DNA of 64,000 nucleotides from CAVYWD01 sp963772225 (GTDB lineage Bacteria > Myxococcota > Myxococcia > Myxococcales > UBA5297). Below are positions 23,886-32,893 of this stretch, piece by piece; position 1 is the first letter of the stretch, and every line of letters begins with the position of its first letter. The notes below the pieces were generated by a model. The model worked only from the letters and a program-made list of their open reading frames with translations. It made no database searches and was not told the DNA's origin. The stretch spans positions 799,367 through 863,366 of the forward strand of contig CAVYWD010000003.1 of the NCBI GenBank assembly GCA_963772225.1. Direction: 5' to 3'. Position numbers and translations under genes: made by a program.

Positions 23886-24659
23886 TTAGAGCACAGGGAT
23901 CTCGAACCTGAGCAGGCGTTTCGGGAGCACGTCATCAAGGTTGCCGAGATCGCTGTCGGTGAGCTCGACGAGGCCGAACTCGTGAGCCTTGTAGAGCTCT
24001 CGCTTCTGCTCCATGCGCTTGGCGTACTTCTGGTCCTCCTTCATTCCCCAGTATTCGATGTAGACTCGCCTCCCCATGGGGATGAAGAAGTCGCAGTAGG
24101 CTTCCTCTTCGATTGGAAGTCTCCGCTCATAGGCGTGCACGACACACGCCTGATAGAGCCAGTTGTCGATCATGGCCTCCGCGCGTGATCGGACCATGTG
24201 CCCATCCATCGTCCGGTACTTTGCTGGGAATTTCGTTCGAAAGGATTGTTCTTCCAGTGGCGAGGGTTCGTCCGTCGGCGAGGCCGCAGCCGCAACGGCC
24301 TGCTCGACCTCCATCGGAGCCTGAAAGGCCTTCAGCGCCTGCAGAAGAGCCGGGTTCTGCTCGATCGTGGCCGGCCACGCGACATAAAGCGACTTGTCGC
24401 CCTTCTGGATGTGCTCGCGCTGTTGGCCTCCTCTCTTCTCTCCGTCGTGCGTCACAGCCCACCCTTTTTCCGCCTTTTGAATCCAGCCAAGTTCGGCAAA
24501 CATAAGATTCAGGCGCTGCGCCGTGAGCCGATCGACTCCAAAGGACCTCGCAAGTGCGGTCACGGATAGAAGGCTGCTGCGATTGTCTTCGAGGAGTGCC
24601 ATTTCTCGCACGTCATCGGCATCTCGTGCCGACGCTCCTTTGTCTTCATCTCTTCTCAT
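23886..24659 (-). CDS. PD-(D/E)XK-like nuclease with N-terminal HTH
   Basis: 257 residues. Residues ~25-75 look like a helix-turn-helix (LSVTALARSFGVDRLTAQRL). The C-terminal domain has the layout of a widespread nuclease-like family: VRSRAEAMIDNWLY (E), a HAYERRLP strand, YCDFFIPM (D), VYIEYWGM (E) and RMEQKRELY (K), ending LDDVLPKRLL. I infer a PD-(D/E)XK metal site from D, E-x-W and K spacing. Such genes are frequent in accessory islands. It converges on the ExoVII-like operon, so it is a neighbour but not co-transcribed with it. ATG 24659 precedes MRRDEDKG. Confidence 0.65.
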   Translation of the reverse strand: MRRDEDKGASARDADDVREMALLEDNRSSLLSVTALARSFGVDRLTAQRLNLMFAELGWIQKAEKGWAVTHDGEKRGGQQREHIQKGDKSLYVAWPATIEQNPALLQALKAFQAPMEVEQAVAAAASPTDEPSPLEEQSFRTKFPAKYRTMDGHMVRSRAEAMIDNWLYQACVVHAYERRLPIEEEAYCDFFIPMGRRVYIEYWGMKEDQKYAKRMEQKRELYKAHEFGLVELTDSDLGNLDDVLPKRLLRFEIPVL

Positions 24660-24718
24660 ACATGGCTCGCCGACTCAACGCTGCCCGTTCCTTCTCGCCT
24701 CCCGGCGCTTCGCGAGGG

Positions 24719-25435
24719 TCACGGCAATAGCACCTCGGCGTAACGCATCGCATCGGCAGGGCAGTTCTCGAAACTGGCACGAATACAAGCGGAAACTCGA
24801 GCAACCTTGGGATCCGAGCACGACCGAGGAGCTTGCTTCGACCTATCAAATGGCTTTTGAAAATCGGCGATTTGTTCGTCGGCAGTGCGTATGCGCTGTT
24901 GCAGTCCGTAGAGCTTGGCGTTGTTCTGGACGCCGCCGATTTGAGCGTAGTGCTTCTCCTGGGCGATCTCCTGGAGCGCTTCGGCGCGCTCGACAGTCCT
25001 CGCGCAGATCAGCGCCGAGTAGGCAATCCCAAGCACAACAGGGTCGGATTTGCGGCGCTCGAGGTCCTTCGTGTGGTCGCGTTCCGCTTCTTCCCGAGCG
25101 TCGGCCTCGGCACGCTCTGCTCGGTGCCGATCCTCGCACTCCCTCTGGGACTGCAACGCTTGCCGCTGCATGTCACGATAGATGTCGACCGCCCGACGCG
25201 CGCGCTCCCGATCCCGCGGTGTGGAGGCGTTCCGCAGCTCTTCTTCAGCCAACTTAAGATCGTGAGTGGAGGACTCGAGGGAGGGCGACCTGCAAGTGGG
25301 GTCTGACTCGAGCGGCGTAGCCGGCTTCGGCGCGGCACGATTGCTCGGGGCCGAATCGCCCGGCTCGTCCTCCGGGACTTTCCCGGGCTCTACTTGTAGG
25401 CCAACAGCAAGCAACAGTCCGACCGCAGTCCACAT
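24719..25435 (-). CDS. Secreted coiled-coil protein of unknown function
   Basis: 238 residues. The start at 25435 is fixed by GGGAGGAG upstream and a short signal peptide (MWTAVGLLLAVGLQVEPGK). The mature part is a long Arg/Glu/Asp-rich helix (about residues 55-140) followed by a Cys-containing segment (SCSDPKVARVSACI, SFENCPADA) that could form disulphides, consistent with export. No family recognised. It lies 59 bp upstream of the nuclease gene on the same strand and could be co-transcribed with it. Confidence 0.6.
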   Translation of the reverse strand: MWTAVGLLLAVGLQVEPGKVPEDEPGDSAPSNRAAPKPATPLESDPTCRSPSLESSTHDLKLAEEELRNASTPRDRERARRAVDIYRDMQRQALQSQRECEDRHRAERAEADAREEAERDHTKDLERRKSDPVVLGIAYSALICARTVERAEALQEIAQEKHYAQIGGVQNNAKLYGLQQRIRTADEQIADFQKPFDRSKQAPRSCSDPKVARVSACIRASFENCPADAMRYAEVLLP

Positions 25436-25839
25436 AGTCGCTCCTCCCTTTCGACAACGAGGCAAGGGTCCTTCCCGAGCCTCTTCCGCATTGTTCTCGT
25501 CCAGGCCAACCGGTCCTGGCGTGGAGTTTCGCCGAAAGCTTCCTCTTCCGCCACCGATTCGTCGCGCCACAGCTCTTCGCGTGGACCTAGAACCCTGGCC
25601 GTGGCGTCCTCCGGGATTTGGCACCGTCCCCGGCTTGCGGCGCCGCGGGTTTCGGGCCGGGCGGAGACGTCCGGCGGTGTACGTTTTGGCAGAAAACGGT
25701 GGAGTGCTCGGTCAGGTCGGCGACGTCGCGCAAGGGGGGATGGTGCGGGCGACGGCGGAACACGGGCGGGCCAAGCGCGTTGAGCAATGCCACCCGGTGT
25801 GTGCTGGTCGATTGGCCGGCCCCGACCTGCTCCTGTCGC
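25436..25839. other. ~400 bp intergenic region
   Basis: No gene I can support. A 68-codon minus-strand frame (25587-25793, GTG start) has non-random-looking sequence (DVADLTEHSTVF) but no ribosome-binding site or recognisable homologue. Confidence 0.35.
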
Positions 25840-26286
25840 TCAAGAGTCGAGCCCTTCTTCCGAGTGAGTCACGAGGTATTCTTCGACTGCGGCCTCGAAT
25901 TCCTCGACCTGGCTTGTAGGCATCATGTGCCGGTTCTCATCGGTGAGCAGAATCCCGGTCTTCTCGAACGCATAAATGAGCGACGGTGCGACTCCATCCT
26001 CATGCATGGCCCTGACCATCTTGGCCTGAAACTCGAGAAGCTGGTCCCGGTGCTCTGGGCCAAAGAGAAGGTCGTCGGGCCCCATGGGCCGCCCGTGTCG
26101 CTCCTGAAAATCCCGCTCGAGCTCGGGGATGAGGGCCGCGACCTCCGGGTGAAGTGGCATAGTGCGGGTGATGGTGCCCTCTTCGTCGACTAGGTAGTGG
26201 AAGCCCTTGTCGAAGCAGCAGTTCTTGTACTTCTTGCCCGTTCCGCAAGGGCAGCGGGCGTTGGGCGAGAGCTTCTTCAATGCCAT
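25840..26286 (-). CDS. SEC-C motif protein
   Basis: 148 residues. The N-terminus CPCGTGKKYKNCC is a complete SEC-C zinc motif (C-x-C-x8-C-C), as in the SecA C-terminus and many small proteins of unknown role. The rest is helical (EVAALIPELERDFQERHG ... VEEFEAAVEEYLVTHSEEG). ATG 26286 starts just before the motif (MALKKLSPNARCPCG). It likely binds a protein or ribosome partner through the zinc knuckle. Confidence 0.85.
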   Translation of the reverse strand: MALKKLSPNARCPCGTGKKYKNCCFDKGFHYLVDEEGTITRTMPLHPEVAALIPELERDFQERHGRPMGPDDLLFGPEHRDQLLEFQAKMVRAMHEDGVAPSLIYAFEKTGILLTDENRHMMPTSQVEEFEAAVEEYLVTHSEEGLDS

Positions 26287-26986
26287 GGTTCCTCCGTCGA
26301 CCAGGTCGACCTCGAGGCCAGGGGCCTTAAGCAGGCCTTTAGGACCGCTCGGGTATCGAGCGGCGAATCATAGCCGATTACCGAGAATAGCGCGGGGCGT
26401 GGAACGTCGAAAGCAGCGGGCCAAGTGCAATGCGGGCCAATGGTCGTCCGAACAGAGCCACGGCGCTCGAGTGGGCGCTGCGCCATGAGCGCGGGGAGCC
26501 CGGTACTCGGGGAGCCGGCGGAGGCAGCGTGGTCGCGAGAGCCCTGAGGGCATAGCCGCAGGGGCAGTCCGGGGCGGCGGGTTTCTCCCTATCCTCCGCG
26601 GCGCTCCTAGCTGACGGCGGGCAGAGCCCCGAGGGTGGGGCAGCCGCGGCCGGGGGCCGTACCCGGGCACCAGGGACTGCCGTGTGGGTCGACGCGAGCG
26701 CAGCCAGGTGCCTACCCGGAGTCATCGCAGAGAAGTGGAGTCCGTGCGATAGGACTCGGCCACCAGAGCCTGTGGGCGCAAGCACGGTGGGGGAGGGGGG
26801 AGTCAAGGGGGGGAATTGCCGGCTTCTCCGGGGTCCCGCGCCCTGTTTCCCCCTACCCTCCCGGGGCGGCAGGGCGGACGTGCGACCTCGAGGGCAGGCG
26901 CGGAGTCGACGGCGACCGCGGACGTGGTCCGGGCGATCCGCGGGCAGGGTCGGCGGCGGAAGCCGAGCCCACCCGCGCTGCCACGG
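26287..26986. other. ~700 bp without a supported gene
   Basis: All frames give Pro/Arg/Ala-rich low-complexity translations. It contains GTACCCGGG (26661 region) and CCCGGTACTCGGGG (26490 region), members of a motif common in the accessory parts of this window. Confidence 0.4.
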
Positions 26987-28513
26987 CTACCCGACCGCCA
27001 AGGCGGCGATGCTGGGAACCACCATCGGAGATGGCGTCTGCCCCGGCTCGGCGGGAGCTGGAGTCGGACACCGCGTCTCCTGTTCCGCAGCCACCGCCTC
27101 CGGCCTCGCCTTCTCCCGCGTGCACCGGAGCTGTCCCGCCAGGAGCCGCTCGTACATCCGCCGCTGCTCGACGTGGTTGCGCTCGCGGGCGATGAACCGG
27201 AGCTTCTCCTCGGTCACGAGCTCGTTCGCGGTCACGGTCGTCATGCCCAGCACCTGGTCGCGGACCACCTGGGCGAGCTTGGCGAGGCCGAGGTACTCCC
27301 GGAGTTCCTCGACGGTCATTTCCGGGGCCGCCGCGACCCGCTTCATCGTGATTCGCTTCGCTTGGATGTCGTCGCGAAGCTTGATCGCGTGCGCGAGCGT
27401 GCGCGCGATCGGCGCCGGCTCAGCCGCGAAGGCCTCGTCCATGACCTTCTGGAAGCGAGCGCGCTGCTCGGGCCACTTCACGGGCTCGGCGACCCACTCC
27501 AGCTTCTTCCGGTCGATGGGCTCGGAGGCGGTCGTGGTGGTCAGCCGGGCCACGACCTTCTGGATGTCGGGCGCAAGCCGCGCCAAGGAAACGTGCCGGC
27601 CGATGGTCGTCCGGGACACCCCAAACAGGGGCCCTGCCTCACGGTAGGTCAGGCCCTCGCCGAGGGCGCTGCCACCGCCACCACCAGCGGCCCCGCCACC
27701 CCCATCAGCCCCGGCGTCCCGGGCGCCGACGCCGTCCAGGGCGGCCTGGATCTCGTGGGCGAGGGCAAGGTCGGCCACGACGCGGGCAGGCTGCGGAACG
27801 GTCGGAATCGGCTCCCCGATGGCCCAACCCGTGCCCTGTGACCGTGAAGTGAAAGCGTCTATCATCGCGAAATCACAAAGCGTCTCCATGGTTTGGAGAT
27901 CGTTGCGTTCCGGCCGCTGAAAGCGACGATCTTCAAACCAGACGTCGTGCCCATCCATGGCGGCTTCGGCCCTAAACGGCCGTAGCCGCCATGTAATTTT
28001 GGTGCGAAGTCGGTCCCGGTGGTCGAGGACGACCTCCTGCACGACCAACCGGACGAGCCGCGTCTTTTGCGTCTGCGGGAGCGTCTGCCAGAGCTCGGAG
28101 AACCGGGCCAAGGACGCCCGGACCCGTTCGGGGGTGACCTGGGCGGTCGCCAGGCGCTCTTCTTCGGCGGCGAGCTCCTTCAGCCGGGTCTCTACGGTCT
28201 TCAGCCGGTCCTCGGCGTCTTGAAGACGGCCGGCGACGAGCTCTGCACCTCCAGTCCCGGTGGCGATGGCGTCGACCAGTCGTCCAGCTTCCTCCTTGAA
28301 CCGGCGCAGCTCGCCCTGCAACCGGTCGCGCTCTTCGCGGATCTGCGGCGCGCGTGCTTCGGCCTCGGTCTTCGCCCGGCTCATGATGGCCTCGACCAGG
28401 GACTCGTCGGCGACGAGCTCTCGGAGGCGCTCGAGCAGGAGGCCCTCGAGGATTGGGGCGCTGAAGCTCCGGACGGTGCAGGCGTCGGCGCCCCGTCTCT
28501 CGGTTCGGGCCAA
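26987..28513 (-). pseudogene. Large serine recombinase lacking its catalytic domain
   Basis: 508 residues corresponding to the C-terminal two thirds of a large serine recombinase: the end of the zinc ribbon (TVRSFSAPILEGLLLERL), the long coiled coil (about 40-120) and the SELWQTLPQTQKTRLVRLVV region, followed by a HTH (LTYREAGPLFGVSRTTIGRH) and helical tail. The N-terminal resolvase domain with the serine nucleophile is absent, and no upstream frame supplies it, so the protein cannot recombine. This subtype normally accompanies DUF2924, which is found at 13965. Confidence 0.65.
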
Positions 28514-28573
28514 ATCGCCTCCTGTACGCCTGAGCAGGAGGCGATTAGGGCTTTGAATGGCGTCAGGAAGCGA

Positions 28574-29227
28574 TCAGAAAGCCGGGGCGTTCTCCGTCAC
28601 GGAGGCGGATTGCAGCTCCTCATTGGGCGCCTTGCGGCAATAGAAGTTCTCGAGAACGATGGGATTGCCGCCTGAGCGGCAGAGCGGGAAGTATTCGCAG
28701 GGGCGCCCGTACTGGAAGCAGAACGAGGTGTTCTGGTACCAGGCATCGCGGCGGCGCGCGTCGAGGTAGGCCTGCGTCAGCTCCCACAGCTCAGAGCGGA
28801 GCGCGCGCACCTGGTCAGGCGAGATGTGGAGGGGCTCGCGGTGGAAACTTCCGGGCTCGGCGTACTTCGCGGCGAGCCGCACCTGGAATTCCTCGTCGGT
28901 CTCGGGGAGACGCCGCTTCGCGCTGGTCTTGCCGGTCTTCGACTTCGCGATGAGCGCGGCCCGGCGCTCCTCGTACTCGGCCTCGGTCTCGCCCGCGCTC
29001 TGCTGTAGGCGCGCCTTCACCAGGACGTTGTAGAGGATGCCGGCGATGCTGATCCCGAGCGCCTTCTCGATGTAGTGCGTGTAGAGGGTGACCTGGAAAT
29101 CGGTCCAGAGGCGCTCGAGGTAGCTGGCGTCGATCGTTGCGGCCGTCTTGTGCTCCAGCAGGAAGTACTCGCCACCCAGCCGGACGACGCCGTCGACCTT
29201 GCCGCCGACCGCCAGCCGTTCTTCGAT
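28574..29227 (-). pseudogene. RecB/Cas4-like PD-(D/E)XK nuclease fragment
   Basis: The frame is convincing from about 29227 downward: ERLAVGGKVDGVV (D), EYFLLEHKTAA (E-x-K) and DFQVTLYTHYIEKALG (Q-x-x-x-Y) form the RecB-type nuclease core, and a C-terminal Cys set (SFCFQYGRPCEYFPLC) suggests an iron-sulphur cluster as in phage PDDEXK_1/Cas4 proteins. Upstream of 29227 the frame runs antisense to a capsid-gene fragment, so the N-terminus is lost at a rearrangement junction. Confidence 0.65.
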
Positions 29228-29473
29228 ACCAATCACCCGCAGAACATGGACGATCCGTCGAGCCCGCTGCAGTCGAACCTGCTCCTGGGCCATGACTTGG
29301 ACGTGGACGCCCTGGGCGACGCGATCCAGGTGATGATGAGCTTCATCGGCGCCGACGGAAAGCCGATGGAGATCGTCCCGGACCTGCTGGTAGTTCCGCC
29401 GCAAATGAAGTTTCGAGCTGCGCGCTTGCTCCAGGCGGAGCTGATCGGCCGCGACATTACGCTCGCGACCGGC
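29222..29473 (+). pseudogene. Mu-like major capsid (gpT) fragment
   Basis: The frame FFDTNHPQNMDDP, then LGDAIQVMMSFIGADGKPME and IVPDLLVVPPQMKFRAARLL, has the pattern of Mu gpT-type head proteins ('dHP...', then 'P-LLVVPP-l...A..ll'). It has no start and loses its pattern after about 29470. It adjoins the oppositely oriented nuclease fragment at its 5' side. Confidence 0.5.
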
Positions 29474-29478
29474 CATGG

Positions 29479-29676
29479 GGAATCATCAAGCAAGATGTGC
29501 GCGCGAAGAATCCGGTCCAGGTGCTCGAGAAGGCCTGGGACCGCTACAGCGCGCGGGTGAAGGCCTTCGCGGGCGCCGAGCTCGATGCCGGCACGAAGAA
29601 GCGGATCTCGGAACTCCTCGAGGACCACCGCACGAAGGTCGCCGAGGCCTCGGGGGCGTTCGAAGAGGCCGAGTAG
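29479..29676 (+). pseudogene. Orphan C-terminal gene fragment
   Basis: The frame IIKQDVRAKNPVQVLEKAWD, then RVKAFAGAELDAGTKKRISE, to the stop at 29674 has normal amino acid composition but no start codon of its own (a GTG at 29497 is possible). It is in a different frame from the capsid fragment and does not look like a gpT C-terminus, so it is probably another phage gene joined by deletion. Confidence 0.4.
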
Positions 29677-29696
29677 CAGCGGATGGATGAACCGCG

Positions 29697-29871
29697 AAGG
29701 CCCCGGTACCCGGGAGATCCAAGGGGCGGGGCCTTCGCCCACCAGGCCATCGACGCCATGAACCCCGCGCGGACGGCGCGACACGCGGGCCATTCGGAAG
29801 CGAGAGCCCCACGGGCCGATACCCGCGGGGCCCTCTTGACGCGCCACCTGAAAGCAGCAGGAGACACGCCC
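29697..29871 (+). promoter_or_regulatory. Duplicated 175-nt leader, copy A
   Basis: About 175 nt (GTACCCGGGAG ... AGGAGACACGCCC) nearly identical in layout to 30308-30482. It contains a potential hairpin, GAGAGCCCCACGGG pairing with CCCGCGGGGCCCTC (12 of 14 positions, G-U allowed), followed by TTGACG and a Shine-Dalgarno AGGAGA. Regulatory function is inferred from conservation of a GC-rich stem and constant distance to the ATG in both copies. Confidence 0.5.
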
Positions 29872-30288
29872 ATGGAGAAGAAGCCAGAGCAGCAGGTTGC
29901 CGTCAATGAAACGCAGTCGAAGCAGGAACAGCTTGAGGAAACCATCAGGGCTCGGATTGAGGTCGCGCGCCGGGCCGCCGACTTCCTCGCGGGCTTGTTC
30001 CGGGTCACCAAGGGCAGACCCGGTGAGAAGTCTGCCGCCGACGCCGCCACGCCCTCGTCGAGCGCGGCGCTCATGTCGGCGAAGGGCTTTCCCGCGCGAA
30101 CGGCGCCTCTCAAGCGATGTGAGTGCGGCCAGGCCTTCACCGCGCTGCAATGGCGCGCACTGGCGTTCACGGCGCTCGAGCGGATGAGCGATGACCTCGT
30201 CATCGAAATTCGCGAGTGCTCCGGCTGTCGCGCCAAGCTTGGCATCGTCGCCCATATCGTGCCCTGCGAGGTTGTGCAGGCCGGGTAG
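29872..30288 (+). CDS. Cys-motif protein A (duplicated pair)
   Basis: 138 residues. The N-terminus MEKKPEQQVAVNET and a helix are followed by a variable linker and a conserved C-terminal domain with RCECGQAF, RECSGC and VPC: five cysteines in CxC...CxxC...C order, consistent with a zinc ribbon. Its paralogue is the next gene. No family recognised. AGGAGA lies 8 nt upstream of ATG 29872. Confidence 0.65.
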   Translation: MEKKPEQQVAVNETQSKQEQLEETIRARIEVARRAADFLAGLFRVTKGRPGEKSAADAATPSSSAALMSAKGFPARTAPLKRCECGQAFTALQWRALAFTALERMSDDLVIEIRECSGCRAKLGIVAHIVPCEVVQAG

Positions 30289-30307
30289 CGGACTGGCATC
30301 GGCGCGC

Positions 30308-30482
30308 AGGCCCCGTACCCGGGAGTTCCAAGGGGCGGGGCGTGCGCCCACCTGGCCGTCGATGCCATCAACCCCGCGCGGCTGGCACGACCCGCGGGCC
30401 AACTCGAAAGCGAGGGCCCCCACGGGCCGATCCCCGCGGGGCCCTCTTGACGCGCGCCTGTCGAGCCGCAGGAGACACGCCC
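30308..30482 (+). promoter_or_regulatory. Duplicated 175-nt leader, copy B
   Basis: Second copy of the leader at 29697. The hairpin arms are GAGGGCCCCCACGGG and CCCGCGGGGCCCTC, so one arm differs from copy A while pairing is retained. The ATG of the second Cys-motif gene follows at the same 175-nt distance. Confidence 0.5.
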
Positions 30483-30962
30483 ATGAACAACAAGCCAGAG
30501 CAGCAACTCCCCGTCAATGAAGCGCAGGTTCAGATCGTAGATGAAGCGAGGGCACGAACCGAAGCGGTCCAGAAAGCCGTCAAGTACCTCGACCACCTCC
30601 TCATCTCGAAGGGAATCGCCAAGCTGGGCGATCTAACCCAAGGAGGCTCGACGGGCTCGACGAGCTCCCCGGGTACCGGGGCTGACGTGGGCTGCGGCGG
30701 TCCTGCTGTCGCGCCGAAGCCGCGCATCATCAAGACGTGCGACTGCGGGCGCGCCTATACGCATGAGGCCTGGCCCTGGCTGCGCCTCGTCACTTTCCAG
30801 CGCCTGGAGGAGGACCTCGCCATCGAGCTGCGCGAATGCGCCGGGTGCCACGCCACCGTTGGCATCGTCGCGCACGTGGTGCCCTGCCATGTCGCGCGGA
30901 TGGGGGCGCGGCCGGAGCGGCCGAAAGGCGGACGCCATCCTGGCCTGCGAGGGACGGGGTAG
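30483..30962 (+). CDS. Cys-motif protein B (duplicated pair)
   Basis: 159 residues, paralogue of the 29872 protein. MNNKPEQQLPVNEAQ matches its N-terminus. TCDCGRAYTHEAWPW, ELRECAGCHATVGIVAHVV and PC reproduce the CxC...CxxC...C pattern. The linker is longer and Gly/Ser/Thr-rich, and the C-terminus has a basic extension (RPERPKGGRHPG). Together with the leader it forms a ~0.6 kb tandem duplication, and divergence is highest in the linker. Confidence 0.65.
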   Translation: MNNKPEQQLPVNEAQVQIVDEARARTEAVQKAVKYLDHLLISKGIAKLGDLTQGGSTGSTSSPGTGADVGCGGPAVAPKPRIIKTCDCGRAYTHEAWPWLRLVTFQRLEEDLAIELRECAGCHATVGIVAHVVPCHVARMGARPERPKGGRHPGLRGTG

Positions 30963-30990
30963 CGGCGCTGGAGACAAGGAGAGCCATTTC

Positions 30991-32685
30991 CTACTTGTTA
31001 GAGGACTTCGATTTGTCCGCAAGGTCCGACGGCAGAAGCCCCAGGCTTTCCAGTCGCCGGTAAACCGTAGTCCGTGCCACCCCGAGCTCATCGGCGACCT
31101 TACCCGGGGGGCCCACACGCCGGCAAGTCTTCGCGACCACCTCATCGACGATCGTATCGAGCTTCTTGCCGGTAATAAACACGCGGTTCATGTCATCTTC
31201 GTTCGGATCCTGGCCGGTCGCGCCGAGCGCCTTCGCCACGAATTCCGCGCTCGGCTCGAAGCTGACGTCCTCGGCTTCGATCCGCGCGCCATTGCGCGTG
31301 AATAGTGCGCGGACGAGGGTGTGCTTCAGTTCACGAATATTGCCGGGCCAAGAATGAGCGAGAAGCTGCCTCTCCGCGTCCTTCGAAAGGAGCACCCGCT
31401 CACCGGGAGGGCAGGTCTTGTCGATGAAGTGATGGATGAGCAACGGCAGGTCCCCCTTCCGTTCGCGCAGGGGAGGCAGTGCCAGGTGCATCGCGAGCCG
31501 CCAGAACAGGTCCTCGCGAAAGGCTCCGTGCTTCACCTCCGTGCGGAGATCTCGATTGGTGGCGACCACCACGCGCACGTCGACTTTGATCGCCTGGGAG
31601 GAGCCGACCCGTCGGATCTCGCCGGACTCGAGCACGCGCAAGAGCTTCGCCTGAACGCTCAAGGGGAGCTCAGCGACCTCGTCCAAGAACAAGGTGCCGC
31701 CGCTCGTCGCCTCGAACGCGCCCTGGTGCAGCTTGTCGGCGCCCGTGAACGATCCCTTCTCGTAGCCAAACAGCTCGCTCTCCGCGAGCGCACGGCTCAG
31801 AGAGGAGCAATTGATCGCGCAGAAGGGACCGGATGCGCGGCTGCTGCGCGCGTGCAAGGCGCGGGCGACGAGCTCCTTGCCCGTCCCTGATTCGCCGTTG
31901 ATCGCGACCACCATCGGGGACTGCGCGACTCGGTCAATCGTCTCCCATAGGCGGTGCATCGCGGGGTCGTTGCTCACCATGCCCTCGTAGATCGCCCCGG
32001 AGATCTCGGTGCTCTCGCTCGCGGCCCTCCGCAAGGTGATCTCGCTTTCGCCGATTTGGAAAGGGCAGTCGAGAGGGACCTGCGCCGCGTCGATTCGGAC
32101 GCGGCCGACGTAGGTGCCGTTCTTGGAACGCAGGTCCTGCAGCTGGAAGTAGGAGAAGTCGCATTGCTCGAGAACGGCGTGCTGCCAGGACGCAAACTGG
32201 TCCTGCAAGCGCACGGCGCATTGGTCGCCGGTGCCGATGAACATCTTGCCGGCGTACGGAATCTTGCGCTCTACGCCCTTCGCCTTGACATGAACGAAAA
32301 CGGGCCCGGCGGGCGCTGGCTTGGCCTCCGGCTCCGCCAGGGGCTTGCGCCTTGCCGTGTCGCTGCCCGTCTCCTGGGTGGTGTCGTCGTCCGCTTCATC
32401 GGCCGAGAGCTCGAAGACCGCACGCCATTGAGCGAGGCGCACCTGGGCGCCGTGCGTGAGCTTCGCTTGGTCGACCCGCTTGCCGTTGACCTCGACGCCC
32501 TTGCCGGACACGTCCCTGATGCGCCAGCCGGAGCCGCTCTTCTCGATCGCGAACTGGCGCCGGGAGACGGCAGGGTCGGGCACGACGAGGTCGTTCTCGG
32601 AGCTTCGTCCGACGCGCAGCCCCTCGTCGGTGAGGTTCACCCGGAGGAGTTCGTCGTTCTTGCGGTAGAAGAGGAGCTTCGGCAT
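30991..32685 (-). CDS. FHA-FHA-sigma-54 AAA+ activator-HTH (T6SS-type regulator)
   Basis: 564 residues. FHA domain 1 (1-95; LRVGRSSENDLVVPDPAVSR), FHA domain 2 (about 125-215; LRSKNGTYVGR), sigma-54 AAA+ domain (Walker A GESGTGKE, GSFTGAD loop, Walker B GGTLFLDEVAE) and a C-terminal Fis-like HTH (VADELGVARTTVYRRL). FHA domains bind phosphothreonine, so the protein could read the Ser/Thr kinase encoded at 49181. ATG 32685 starts at the FHA domain after GAGG. It is the last gene of the minus-strand secretion island. The long antisense frames here are shadows. Confidence 0.9.
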   Translation of the reverse strand: MPKLLFYRKNDELLRVNLTDEGLRVGRSSENDLVVPDPAVSRRQFAIEKSGSGWRIRDVSGKGVEVNGKRVDQAKLTHGAQVRLAQWRAVFELSADEADDDTTQETGSDTARRKPLAEPEAKPAPAGPVFVHVKAKGVERKIPYAGKMFIGTGDQCAVRLQDQFASWQHAVLEQCDFSYFQLQDLRSKNGTYVGRVRIDAAQVPLDCPFQIGESEITLRRAASESTEISGAIYEGMVSNDPAMHRLWETIDRVAQSPMVVAINGESGTGKELVARALHARSSRASGPFCAINCSSLSRALAESELFGYEKGSFTGADKLHQGAFEATSGGTLFLDEVAELPLSVQAKLLRVLESGEIRRVGSSQAIKVDVRVVVATNRDLRTEVKHGAFREDLFWRLAMHLALPPLRERKGDLPLLIHHFIDKTCPPGERVLLSKDAERQLLAHSWPGNIRELKHTLVRALFTRNGARIEAEDVSFEPSAEFVAKALGATGQDPNEDDMNRVFITGKKLDTIVDEVVAKTCRRVGPPGKVADELGVARTTVYRRLESLGLLPSDLADKSKSSNK

Positions 32686-32893
32686 GGTGTGCGCTACCTC
32701 GACTGCGCGTGTCAGTGCTTGAACCGGTCGTGGCCGCGGGCGGTTCTGCTCAACCGCCTCCGGCGGCGCCTGAGCAAGACGCCGCTTACGACTTCGGCAC
32801 GACTTCGGCACGTAAAGTTCGCTGGAGCTCTCGGAGAGAGTTTCAGTTAGCCAAGGGCTTGCTGGCAACCCTAAGAGTGCGACTTGGTGCGTA

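Noticed and set aside
25587..25793. 68-codon minus-strand frame
   Set aside because: Some non-random composition but no Shine-Dalgarno site, GTG start only, and no recognisable family.
31321..32850. Plus-strand frames opposite the FHA-sigma-54 gene
   Set aside because: Mirror images of a well-supported AAA+ gene.
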